From assembly GCA_027605045.1 (NCBI GenBank), contig JAQFWX010000001.1, positions 248,001 to 312,000 on the forward strand: DNA of 64,000 nucleotides, read 5' to 3'. This document shows positions 48,438 to 59,512 of the stretch, in pieces (position 1 is the stretch's first letter; the number at the start of each line of letters is the position of its first letter). Origin of the DNA: Phallus indusiatus (taxonomy: Eukaryota > Basidiomycota > Agaricomycetes > Phallales > Phallaceae). The translations under genes and the position numbers were made by a program. The notes beneath the pieces were generated by a model. That model worked only from the letters and a program-made list of their open reading frames with translations. It was not told the DNA's origin and ran no database searches.

Positions 48438-51167
48438 GATGGTTTTTGTGATAGTCTGAAAATTCAAAACAAGACTTTATATACATAATTTTTGTACAAG
48501 ATGGTCTCAGTGGATCATAAAACGCGATCATTTTGTTGCTGTTCAGCTCATCTGAGTCAAAGGACGGCTTGAGAGAAATGTGGTGGTATTGGAAGGGAAG
48601 GCCCCACTTTAAGATTAATGACTCATTCATATATTACCATGTGGTTTCTACTAATATGATACTTTGTATTAGTGTTGAATACGTATACTTCATCATCGCT
48701 ATCGATAAGTCCTATATCATCATGGTGTCAGTTGCAACATGTCAATAATCCATCAGCGATGCACCACGGGCCTCTCTCAACTCACTCGCGAGCGTGCAAG
48801 TTCGAATTGTGGGTCATTCACATCTCGAAACAGTTTGGGTAGACGGGTGCCGATATAACTACAACTATCAATTGTCGGAGAAATATTATACAGCTTGAGT
48901 TAGTATAAGAGGTGTAATAAAGAATGATACTAACCTGTTGTGAGCTGCGTTAAACCTCAATGATGGTGAGCACGGTGGTCTCGAGTGCGAGGTCGATTGA
49001 TATCATAGCTCAGAGTGGAAGCTTCACTCATGCCACAGCTTTTTTCCCCTGGCACCCGTGATAGTGCTACTTGTGCGTCGCAGGAAGGTTAGCCTAGTAG
49101 AATGTGCTCCTGTCTGACACCTTTATCATTTCTTCATGTAGTAAGGGAGCGTAGCTCCCTATACGGTGTCGTTTAGCGCCCGTTAGAGTCCTATCGTCCT
49201 CAACGTTCTTGTCCTCATTTCTCTCTGTCCTCATTTCCTTGTTTATTCGTCCTCATCTTATTCGTCCTCATTTTATTGTCCCTAACTTACATTACGGCCC
49301 TCAGAGACTTCTGTATTTAAAATCCTCACATTTTTGCTCGAATTAAATCATCTTTTCACACCTCAGTTTTATTTTCGTATATTGAGTCTGCGCACCGTGT
49401 AGCGGCGACTCAGTATCTACAATGTAAACATGCGGATTACAATAAATACAAGGTTGATATGAATACTTCTCAATAGTTTAACCCATGACTTCAAATTGTA
49501 GTATATCGCTATAAACGCATCGCAAACTTCAAACGCATGTGCTGACAGATCGAGTGTAATGTTGATTGCGGCTTGACATTTAGATATCCCAATGCGGAGA
49601 GTTGAATGTGTCAATAAAGTAATGGAGGAAACCGATCAAATAAAATCCCCATTGAAGATAAAGGGCCATTGGCAATTAGCAAACGATTCATAAGCGAGGA
49701 CAGCATTGGCCCATTGAAGTACTAGTAGTGCGGCCGCTAATTTCAGCACATTCTGTGGAGAAGGTATAGATTTCAATATTGAGGAACGAAGTGATGCAAA
49801 ATCATAAACCTGACTGAGATTGAAGGTCTGATACCGGGCACAAAAAACAAATGGACTCACAATAAGAGACGGCCTCCGGTGCGCGTCGCCGTCAAGTCTC
49901 AGTCCCATGGGAAAGCAAAATAAAAGCACAGAAACGTGCTAACGATCAACCAAAGGTGCACTTAGGAACGTTAGGTATTCAACTTTGTTCTGAGCCCGAT
50001 TTATCTGCCGAATGGCTTGAAATACAACGAAGTGAATCTGTCGGCATTGTGGATCATCCTACGGTGAAACGACATCAGAGGCAAATCGTGGGAGATAAGG
50101 AAGTTTGAAACTTGGCTAAAAGAAAGACGAAGAAAAGCAGTGTGGATACACACTCACCTAATAACATCCAATTTTGTTCCCTCGTTTGTTATGACGCCGG
50201 AAAACAATGTTGAACGTTGAACCTCCGAAGAGCAGCCTCAGACAGTCGGACTTGGGAGAACAAGAAACCCACAAGCGTACATATGTATGTCACGGATGTC
50301 ATACGTGCACTACTCTTGGTTCAAACCACGCAAGTGAGTCTCGGGATCAGAGCGAGTCAGAGCTAATGCTGCATACGCATGATTGGGATCTATGACTTAA
50401 TCTGCGAATGAGACAATCTTTGTGGTTTGTCGTATTTCCTCTTGTCTATACCTATTACCTTTATTCTAAATTCTTCAAAGCCTTGGGGCCATCATGCTAC
50501 ACGTTGTAAATTCGCGAATGAGAAAGAATGCAGCATTCGCAGACAGACACCGACCAGCACTGTATCCTCAATTTCAGTGTACAGACGAAACCTTTCGCGA
50601 GCAGCCGAGATCTTGCTATTTCTTTCGTACGTTGCCCGCTGCCTATGATGACGTACTCTTCATATGACTCGCTATAACCAGTATCGCCGTCAAACGCTTC
50701 CTTCTTCTACTCGTTTTGAACATCGAGTCCTTAGTGAACGATCTAACAGCACCCCGGTACTAATGAACTCGAAAGATGGCACATACTAGCACACACTATT
50801 TCATTCGTGGAATTACACGCGCCACTGAATTTTTTAGCAAAAGTGGCTCAGATCTGTGAGTCTTCGTCTGACATGGAGTGATTTTTAGTCCGGTATTATT
50901 TAGGATCAAACGCTAAGCACTCTACATTCAGAAATCGACTCTTTCGTCATTCAAGCGCAAATTGCAGAGGAACCCGTTTCTTTATCCCCAATTTCGTCTA
51001 TGTTGAAGACCGGTGTTCAACCCATTGGGACATGTTCACCATAGCTATCGTGTACTTTTGGTCATCACTCTCAGACAATCAGAACTTACGATGCAAAGCA
51101 GATACCGAACCGCCCCCCGTGGCAGAATCATGATTGGATCCTGAATTGGTTTCCCTGGCATTCACTT
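48438..51167. other. Mixed spacer: duplicated flank, candidate LTR, small open frames
   Basis: 48950-49110 is repeated in diverged form at 61690-61850 (upstream of copy G), so the D and G upstream flanks share ancestry. 49137-49421 is an LTR-like insertion. 49414-49929 (minus) holds hydrophobic frames (VLKLAAALLVLQWANAVLAY; AFEVCDAFIAIYYNLKSW) that may be a remnant of another membrane protein. 50000-51167 has nothing recognisable. Confidence 0.5.
49137..49421. mobile_element. Candidate solo LTR
   Basis: The segment begins TGTAG and ends CTACA (short inverted ends). It contains four imperfect copies of 'gtcctcattt' and a TATTTAAAA-like box near 49313. An exact 5-bp repeat ATGTA occurs at 49136-49140 and 49422-49426. 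This would be the target duplication only if the element starts at GTAAGG, so the left boundary is ambiguous. Confidence 0.4.
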
Positions 51168-51729
51168 AGCCGGCGTACGTGTTGATCACCATCAGTGAGA
51201 TCTTCACGTCTATCCCTGGGTGAGTTTGCGTGCCGCCTTATCGAGATGTGGCGCTGAAGGTTTTGAAATAGACCTGAGTATGCGTATAATAAAGCACCGA
51301 AGAGAATGAAATCGCTCGTTATGGGGTGCATTTTATTCACAACGGGCATCGGAAACGTAACGCATACCTTTTGTTTGCATCTCTTGCCCCTCTACTAATC
51401 TTTTTATATTTATTTCCAGGCTCTCAATGCGTCGTTGGCGCCTGTAAACCAGTACGAAACTACACCGGAATTGCAATCGCCATGTTTATCGCTGGAGTGC
51501 TGTTTTACGAGCTGTATTACAAGCGAGATAGACACGGTGTGCAATGTGGTGCAGTGTTTATTAGGGATGGGAACTGATGACAACGTTTTTTTTTAACAGA
51601 GGAAACGGAGAATCTTATTGGGACTGAGAAGAGCTATGAAAGTGCGGACTTTGACTAATGGGAATGGGAATGGGGATGGGAGTCGGTGATGTGACGCCGG
51701 TGGAGAAGGAGAAAGTGCGGGTCTATTGA
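51168..51729 (+). pseudogene. POT transporter 3' fragment (exons 5-8)
   Basis: It matches the end of exon 5 (PAYVLITISEIFTS), exon 6 (EYAYNKAPKRMKSLVMGC), exon 7 (ALNASLAPV, then YAGIAIAMFIAGVLFYELYYKRD-like) and exon 8 (ETENLIGTEKSYESA) of the gene at 33527-35843. A frameshift lies inside exon 7 around 51446-51465 and another in exon 8. The downstream flank to about 52700 also matches. It has no 5' exons, so it is non-functional. Confidence 0.85.
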
Positions 51730-53789
51730 AGATACTGTGTACGTTATTTCCGATTGGTTGTAAAATTGAGTAGTATGTTTTTTTTTTTGGTGTGATATGC
51801 GAAAGCTTATTTGAGCGCCGTTTGAATTTGTTTCGCGGATTTGGCGGTATAGACTTTCTTGTTTTTCCTCAGCATCGTCGTCAACGTTGGATTTGGTGAC
51901 GCAAATGGTTTGAGCTGGGTGAGTATCGTACCGAATTCACATGTTTCTCCCTTCTTTTTCTTTTATCAATGATGTCTCTGTTTTCTTTTCACCTAAGTTG
52001 CAATTTTTATGTGCACGCGTTGGCAACGCCTTGAAGGAAATGCCAGTGTAAATATTTATTTTTTAGATCGGAAATGAACAGGATGTGCGACCGACCAGCA
52101 TTATCGTCCATCAAGGCAGGTGTGCGCCGTTACTGTGACTTCAACTTCTCTCTTTCCGATCACCACGGCAGACACCGAAGGTTCCTGCGTCCCACTCGTG
52201 CGACTCCCTGGGATTCTTTAAGTTTGGGTCTAGATGGATAACTGGCTTGGGTTCTTTCGATGAGAAATCAAAGGGTATACACACGAGGATTTCCTTGTCA
52301 CGCTGTGCTCTGGGTGTACGTATGTCAGACTAGAAATTGTCCAGGCCGCCTCCAGTTTTGACTGTTTGGTTAGTTTTTTTTTCATTTTCGGTCCATATGA
52401 ATGTTAGGATGCATATACAGGAAAGACGGTTGTCAAACACTTGACTCGGTGAGGCCACGAGATCGTGTCATTCTGCAGTGCTGCAGTGTCTGGTTTCCCT
52501 ATTAACGTCATCCTATCCTTTCTCTTTCTAGGGGTTGTGTAATACTATAACTAGAGTAAGTGTCGACCCTTGAAGTCTCCTGTCAATCAAGGTTTATACT
52601 GTTGGTTCTTCAAAACACGGGGTCATTTTTTGACACTCAACAAGCCATATTTCCTTTCTCTCAGCCAACGACATGTACCGATACACTATCTGATACCGAT
52701 ATGCAAGTCTTAAGCTTCAGAGTCTCTTTTTTTCCCGACCAAACGCGACTCGAATACCGTATCTCCCGTCTGAAGTCGATCGGTCTTGAATAGATGGTTT
52801 ATCGGTCCAGTACTTGAATGATACTAAGATTTATTGCAGTCGTGGAAAAATGATTAAGGAAGCGTAAAATACTCGCACTCTCATAGTGTCCCCGAAAAGA
52901 GACTATGGTAATGCCGAAGTAAATCCTTGTAGCTTTGAGTTAGCACTGCCAAGGGGTTTAAGTCTGGTAACGATTAGAAAGGAATTTTTCTCCTAAATCA
53001 GCGATCATAATGCAAAAGCGTTGTCATCTTAGTGCTTAATAAAAGTCGCATACACCAATCAATACACTAATTGTTATCGGTATCTTTCAAGTTAATTGGA
53101 CACGTCACCTTGAGTTGTGCATGTGATAGCTCGGAGCGGTTAGAAGCGGAAGTAAAGAAACGACGACACAAATTAATCTTTGATATATTTATGTGCCATC
53201 TGAATCATCGTTTTGATAAGACTTGATCATCTGAATTAATTGTTCAATCTGTCATAGTTGAATCACCATAATCTGCCTATCACATCACAAACACTGAGAA
53301 TATACATATATAGAACATAGTTTAAGTAAATATGAACCTGAACCCAGTGTCAGTTTTCAGAGATGACATTCCACGCAGAAGAAAAGACCCTCCTTCCAGC
53401 CGCCTATTCGCCCAAAAATACCATCCCCAGACAGTCAAGACACAAGGGCACAAGGGCACGAAATTCAGGAAAAAAAGCTCTCTACGATCCTGAAAGTAAC
53501 TCAGTTGATACCAGGCACGAACAGAGATTCAACGGCAATAATGTGGCCATATCCATTGATCTCACCTCTCAGTAGAGTTCGTTCTGAATATATCGTTCTT
53601 GAATGAATATTGAGGGAACTCGAAGAAAAAATTGTTTTCTCCGTCAATAGCGCACCTCTTCGAAGCTGTCTTTCTGGCGGTGTAGATCAACGCAACTGTC
53701 AGTGTCAATGATGATATTTCTCAACCACTATTTAAAAGACTCAAGTGACAAACAATTTTATCAAACTTCAGACTTCGGATATTTGAAAG
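51730..53789. repeat. POT downstream flank copy, then unique spacer
   Basis: 51730-52700 repeats 35844-36960. From about 52700 to 53789 there are only short unrecognised frames (for example 53363-53575). The last part is the promoter of copy E, carrying diverged pieces of the shared upstream block (…gcgcacctcttcgaagctgtc). Confidence 0.6.
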
Positions 53790-55890
53790 ATGAACAGTCA
53801 AAATATCACTACGGCTGAATTGAACTCTATCATCCAAGAGTTTTACTCTAAGTACGTGTACCAAAGTTCTTTGTCGTGCACAGTATTGGACACACATTCA
53901 TCTCGTGCTATCAGCCAGATTTATCAATACGGAGTACTCAGTTCTTTAAGTAAGTAGTTTATAATTCGATAAGCGACTCGGCTGACTCAATGATACCACT
54001 CGAACATAGCACTTTTTTTTTACAGCATGTTGCTGAACCTTTCACGTGAAAAAAAAACTATATGGTCGAGTTGGAATCCAAGAAGCTTGCCTATGCTGCT
54101 ATATATTCTCACAAAATATCCCTTTCTAATTGGACTAGGGATTGATGTCTATATCAACCTCGCACAGCCGGTATTTGTGAGTTGGGTTCTGCCCCAAAAG
54201 CTAAGATTTTTGTCAATGACCGATCTTTTCTCAGTCGAGCAGGTGAGATCTCCTGGTTCTTAGTACTCCCTGAAACCTGAATGAACAATCACAGGACCTG
54301 TTATTGGCTCGGCAATATTGCAAACGTAATGTCTAGTTTATCGTACATTGGCATACAAGGTTTTTTGTCTCCTTATCAAGTTTTAAGGCATTTGGTAATA
54401 ATTTTAGGTCTCTTGGTCGCTCGAGCATATTCTTTATGTCAAGAGGGCCGAATTTTAACCACAGCCTTGTGTTTTGGATTCTTTTCGGTTTTGTTCATAT
54501 ACGTATTCGGTGAGAAATATTGGGTTATTCCGTGAGAACAGACATCTGATCCGATTACGATAGAATCCGTTGTTTTTCCTGGATGTCAATTAGGGTCTGT
54601 TTGAAATTAACCGATATATCCTTACTAACAACTTGGTCAACTCAATCTTAAACCTCTAGGATTAATCGTATGTATTTTTTAATTGCGTTTTTTTTTTGAA
54701 CCACATTCTTTAGACGAGGGGATTATCCTCTACTGGGTTGAAGATGCTGGTACTATTTTCACAAATGTTCTTGTGTTGAGCATTTGTGTGCGGAAGATTT
54801 GGAAAACGTGGAAACTGAGGCGTGAAACTGGGCTCCGGTCATACAATGGCTTGATTTTCGTATTTTTCATGCAAAGTAAAGCTCCATTTACCCTGTCAAA
54901 AGTTGAAATACTAAGTCATTTCTTTCAGCTATATGCAGGTGTGTGTGTGTGTGTGTTATTCCAATAAGTCCCTGAGGGCATAGCCCTATGTATCGGGACT
55001 TTTACTCTGTCTAACTACAACATGATTTATAATCGACAACGCTTTTGCATTATATATAGCATAATTCCATAGAGCCCATAGATTTTTAAAGCGCTGGTAC
55101 TTCTTTGTCTGCCTGTTTCCCAGCCAATCAAACCGCTCCCTCTTGACTTCTATTCCGGACCAAACTGTTGGGTCCTTAGTCTATGTGATCGCCAATCACC
55201 GTCCTCGACTTATACGAGCTCCTTAACGCCTCAGTGCGTTCCACGTTTTGCACTTGCCGAGCGGCTCTCCATGAAGTAATTTTGTAGGCCGGATATATGC
55301 AGGTGAGCAATCGGTTCTCGTGCCAAGATTAACTTGTCATGGCTACCCAAGCACGCTCTTTGCTTTTGCTTCGACGGTAGAGTCACAGGTCAGTTTTTAT
55401 CGAGTCTTGAGACTCTTATCATCATCTTTTTAATAAACATTACCAAGGTCTTCGGGAACATAGCTAATTCCGTAAATTTCACAAGTGATACCTATAATTC
55501 CTTAACTTTCGCAAGTATCCTTACGCTTGTCAAATGTATCCCATTCTTTTTCACACTGGCTGATTAGGTTAGCCTTCTTTTAAATTCCGTGGAAACTCTA
55601 TCTACATTCCAAAGCACGTAAGTTTTCCTTTATCGAGATGGTCTGTCAACCGTTCTTCTGACTTTGGCCCAAGCCTGCAAGCCATACTAGTGGCCGACTT
55701 CACATTAGACCTTCGCTGTCGTAATTCCAGGCGAATTCGGGAGAGCGAGATATCGTTACCAAGCCTGCAAGTTAAAAGTGTCCTTCAATTCGTGCACCAA
55801 TCTATTACTGCGGAACTTTCTACTCCAGAACCGGAAGAAATAAATCCAAATGACGAGGCTCAGGTTGTCAGCGACCACGATGCAAATTAG
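53790..55890 (+). CDS. DUF6533-like membrane protein, inverted array copy E
   Basis: The only copy on the + strand. Start MNSQNITTAELNSIIQEF (ATG at 53790). Exons: LLNLSREKKTIWSSWNPRS, LPMLLYILTKYPFLIGLGID, NVMSSLSYIGIQ, GLLVARAYSLCQEGRILTTA, GFFSVLFIYVFG, NVLVLSICVRKIW plus KLRRETGLRSYNGLIFVFF. The last exon has the conserved tail DFTLDLRCRNSRRIRESEIS, ending PNDEAQVVSDHDAN, stop at 55888-55890. A 352-bp insertion at 54942-55293 sits directly after the short CTATATGCAG exon and duplicates that exon with its donor. Splicing may therefore be altered. Exons are otherwise open. Confidence 0.65.
54942..55293 (-). mobile_element. Short retroposon-like insertion with 12-bp target duplication
   Basis: Identical 12-bp repeats TATATGCAGGTG lie at 54930-54941 and 55294-55305. 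The other array copies have this sequence once. Read on the minus strand the insert ends in an (AC)n simple-sequence tail, typical of SINE/LINE 3' ends. There is no coding frame and no inverted-repeat ends. Clear pol III boxes were not seen. Confidence 0.7.
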
Positions 55891-56723
55891 TCCTAAAACA
55901 ATGATACTTGGTCTAGTCATTATGATCGATGGGGACGTAAATTTTTGCTTTATTACTGAAAAAAAAATGTTGATGTACACGAGTCTGTATATGATTGACG
56001 TATTGTTTGTTGCTTAATTAGGGCAAGAACGCAATTGTGTCTTGAACGAGTCAGAACGACGTCGTTTTTTTTTTTGAAGAACAGTATAAACCTGAGACAC
56101 TTGACCAGACAGTTTGATAGTAAACAATCAGCTTGATTATGGTATTAATTTTACAAACAAACCATAGCAAAAGAAAAGAACAAGTTCACGACTCGTCAAT
56201 GGAGAAACTCTTTTTGGTATTATGTGAGCGCCGTTTGAATTTGTTCCGTGAACTTGGCTTGGTCAACTTTCTTCTTGTTGGCAAAGACTATGATCTATCC
56301 GGGATGGTCTCGCCCACAGTCGCGTGAGCGCAAATTCCAACGAAAAGTCAAAAAACACTCAACTCATAATGACGTTGTATCATCTGAACCAGATTTGCGC
56401 CCATCCTCGAATAAAAAAACAGCATCGGTTTGTTTTGTTCTCGGTCAATAAAAATCTTCGGATGCACGTCGGAAAAGATAGCTTGCAATGGTATAGCAGA
56501 TCAAGCTGAACATTGGGCTCGATGAGCGCGAGCCCGTGGCGTTCTAAGTTTCTTGTTTCTCCTACTTATCCACGCCGTACAATCCTATTTTCTTTTGATG
56601 ACTCGGTATACCGATAAAGCAGCGTCTTAATAACACAACAACTGTACTTCAATATACAAACTTAATAATACAGTAAACGTATACGTTCCGATCACTGCAC
56701 TAGACCAAGCATCATGATTTCTT
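55891..56723. repeat. 3' flanks of copies E and F with POT flank block
   Basis: 56226-56640 repeats 43973-44440 (part of the POT downstream flank). Copies E and F are convergent across this region, and no gene is seen between them. Confidence 0.65.
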
Positions 56724-58450
56724 TTAGGACTCGTTATCATCGTAATCGCTAATTATAACGCCCTGAACGTCGTCATCTGGATTTATATCTTCCGGAGTGG
56801 AAAGTTCTACCGTAATAGATTGGTGCACGAATTGAAGGAGACTTTTGATTTCCAGATTTGGTAAAGATATTTCGCTCTCTCGAATTCGCCTAGAATTACG
56901 ACAGCGAAGGTCCAATGTGAAGTCAGCCACTATGATGGCTTGCAGGCTTAGGCCAAAATTCAGAAGGACGGTTAACAGATTATGTTGATAGAGTGACCCT
57001 CACGTTGATTGGTAGGTAGTTAGGATCGCCACGGCTTCATTAAGAATGGTGATCTAATCAGTCCAGCGTGGAATCAATGGGGTAACTATGTAACATGAGA
57101 GTAGAATTACTTACCTCATTAGTTGGAGTAATCAGGTTCACATTAAGCTGGATAATGGCAATTAGAGAGATCATATTAGACTCATTACTTGATGGAAACT
57201 TACCTGCAACTCTACTGTTGTAACTAAAGCAGAGAGTGTACTTGGGGACGCCATGACAAGTTGATCTTGACACGAGAATCAAGTGCTCACCTGCATGTAA
57301 CTGAGAAATTATTTAGTAGCTATTGAAATTGTTTGATAAGTGAATTAACCTCACTTTGAAATAAGAATACGAAGATCAAGTTACTATTGTATGATCGGAG
57401 TCCAGTTTCACGCCTCAGTCTCCACATTATCCAAATCTTCTGCACACAAATGCTTAACACAAGAACATTTGTGATGGCTGTGGAAATGTTGTAAAGCCAC
57501 CATATGATAACTGTATTCCCTTTAAAATGTAATCTAAAGAATTAGGAAATTAAAAATTACACATGGTAGATGCTAGAAATTCAAAATTGAGTTGACTTCG
57601 TAAGTAAGGATATAATAATTTACTGTTTAGACCCAATTTGACATCCCGAAACTACGATAGTCTCTATCATAATAGGATAAGATGTATGTCCTCACGTAAT
57701 AACCTGACGTTTGTCACCGATTACGTCTATGAACAAACCTGAAAAGAAGCCAAAAAACAAGGCCGTGGTCAGGATTCGATTATCTTGACACAAGGAATAT
57801 GCTCGAGAGATCAGTAAACCTGAAACTATTATTCAATATTCTAAAGTGTGATAAAAAGACAAAAACCTTGTGAGCCAATGTACGACAAACTAAACAACGC
57901 GTTTGAAGTATTGACAAGCCGAGAACAGGTCCTGTGATTGGGCATTCAAGTTTGAGGGAATACTAAAAGCAAAATATCCCACCCAATCGACTGAAAAAAG
58001 TCAACTGGTCATTCAAATAATGTAATTTTTGACTTTTGAGACAGTTCGAACCCACTCACTAATGATGAGAAGTCGATATAGATACCAAGTACCAGCTGAA
58101 TGAAGAAGGGATATTTCGTGAGAAAATAGAGCAGCGCGGGAAAGCTCATTGAATTCCAACTAGACCACATGGATTTTATTTCACGTGGAAGGTTCAACAA
58201 TATGTCATAAAAAAGAAGTACTGTCCCAGCGTTCGAGTGTTATCATCGAGTTCGCTGAGTCGCTTACCGAATCAGTGTAAGTGACTTACCTGTAACACTG
58301 ACTAATGTGTAATTATAATTCAGGCTGTTATTCCAGGATCAATATGTGTTCTATACTGTGCATGACAAAGAACGATACGTGTACTTACCCAATGAAGTCT
58401 TCTTGGATCATGGCATTCAGCTCAGCCATGGTGATATTTGAAGTGTTCAT
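56724..58450 (-). CDS. DUF6533-like membrane protein, array copy F
   Basis: Start MNTSNITMAELNAMIQEDF (ATG at 58448-58450). Exons: LLNLPREIKSMWSSWNSMSF, PALLYFLTKYPFFIQLVLGI, LISRAYSLCQDNRILTTAL-type, a NVLVLSICxxKIW exon, and the tail DFTLDLRCRNSRRIRESEIS, ending DINPDDDVQGVIISDYDD, stop at 56724. It is nearly collinear with copies A and C including introns, and no stop was found in traced exons. Its upstream region carries an expanded 18-bp minisatellite (58923-59012). Confidence 0.73.
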
Positions 58451-59512
58451 CTTCTCGAGTATGGGTCAGAAGTCTGGAACCTGAAATAATGGCCCCCTTG
58501 ACTTGAGTCCTTAAATAATGTTCAAGAGAAATGATTTACCGGGCCTAGGACTTATTGGGGGTTGCGTTGGTGCCCCCTCAAAGGAAGACTTCGAAGAGGT
58601 GCGGTATCCGCGTATTAAAGGAATAATTAATCAATGAGAACGATGGTGATTCTGATTGCGAGGTAAGGTGAATGGATATGAGCACACTGCTGATGGCCGT
58701 TAAATCTCAGGGGCCTGGTGGGATCAACTGAGTTGCTTCCAGCTTCCTGGAAAGCTTTTCCCCTTGAAATTTCGTGTTACTCCGAGACTCCGAGTCGTAT
58801 CCTGGCTATCTGAGGATATTTTGGGAAAATATGCGGCTTGACGGAGGAAAGTTCTGAATGTCCTATTTGAAAATGATACCGGCTCGTCTCGATTTACTCG
58901 AATAGTATATCTTATTATACAACAATGATTATTGAGACTACAATGATTATTGAGACTACAATGATTATTGAGACTACAATGATTATTGAGACTACAGCCA
59001 TTATTGAGACTATAGTGATTAAACTTAAACTATCATAGACGGAACGACTGATTCAGATCAGCTCATATCGTCTCATAGCAACAGATTCCATTACAGATAC
59101 ATCAGGCAACGTCGTATCTCTTTGTGCTATAACCACCCACTAGTACTCACTGCTCACCTGTCAGGGTGGATGTCATATGCATCAAAGATTAGTTTATACG
59201 TGCCTTTGTTTCTTTACCTCCGCTTTAATCGCTTCGCTATTACATCAACAAACCGCACATTGGCAGGATGATGCGTGCAATTGAGTCGAGTATGGTCAAG
59301 GGTATGTATTGATTAGAGCATGAGACGTTTACCGGACATGACGACGTCATTCTGGAAACCTGCTCTTTCAAAAAGATACGACTGCTTTCTTGCCCTACTA
59401 GTAATTACACAACGGCAATACATTGATCATATACGGACTGAATACCTCAACAGCTTTGATGAAAGAACATTCATGTCTTGATCGATATATTAAACCAAGC
59501 ACCATCTTTCGT
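58451..59512. repeat. Promoter block of copy F with minisatellite
   Basis: It matches the upstream region of copy C (46237-47150) including the block at 59150-59290. The difference is the minisatellite expansion at 58923-59012. No gene is present. Confidence 0.65.
58923..59012. repeat. 18-bp minisatellite, five units
   Basis: The unit CAATGATTATTGAGACTA is tandemly repeated. Four copies are exact and the fifth is slightly changed. The equivalent place upstream of copy C (about 46736) has one unit. Confidence 0.9.

Noticed and set aside
49414..49929. Possible separate membrane-protein gene (minus)
   Set aside because: Hydrophobic segments are suggestive, but a stop separates them, no start exon or clear splice pair joins them, and similarity to a known family was not certain.
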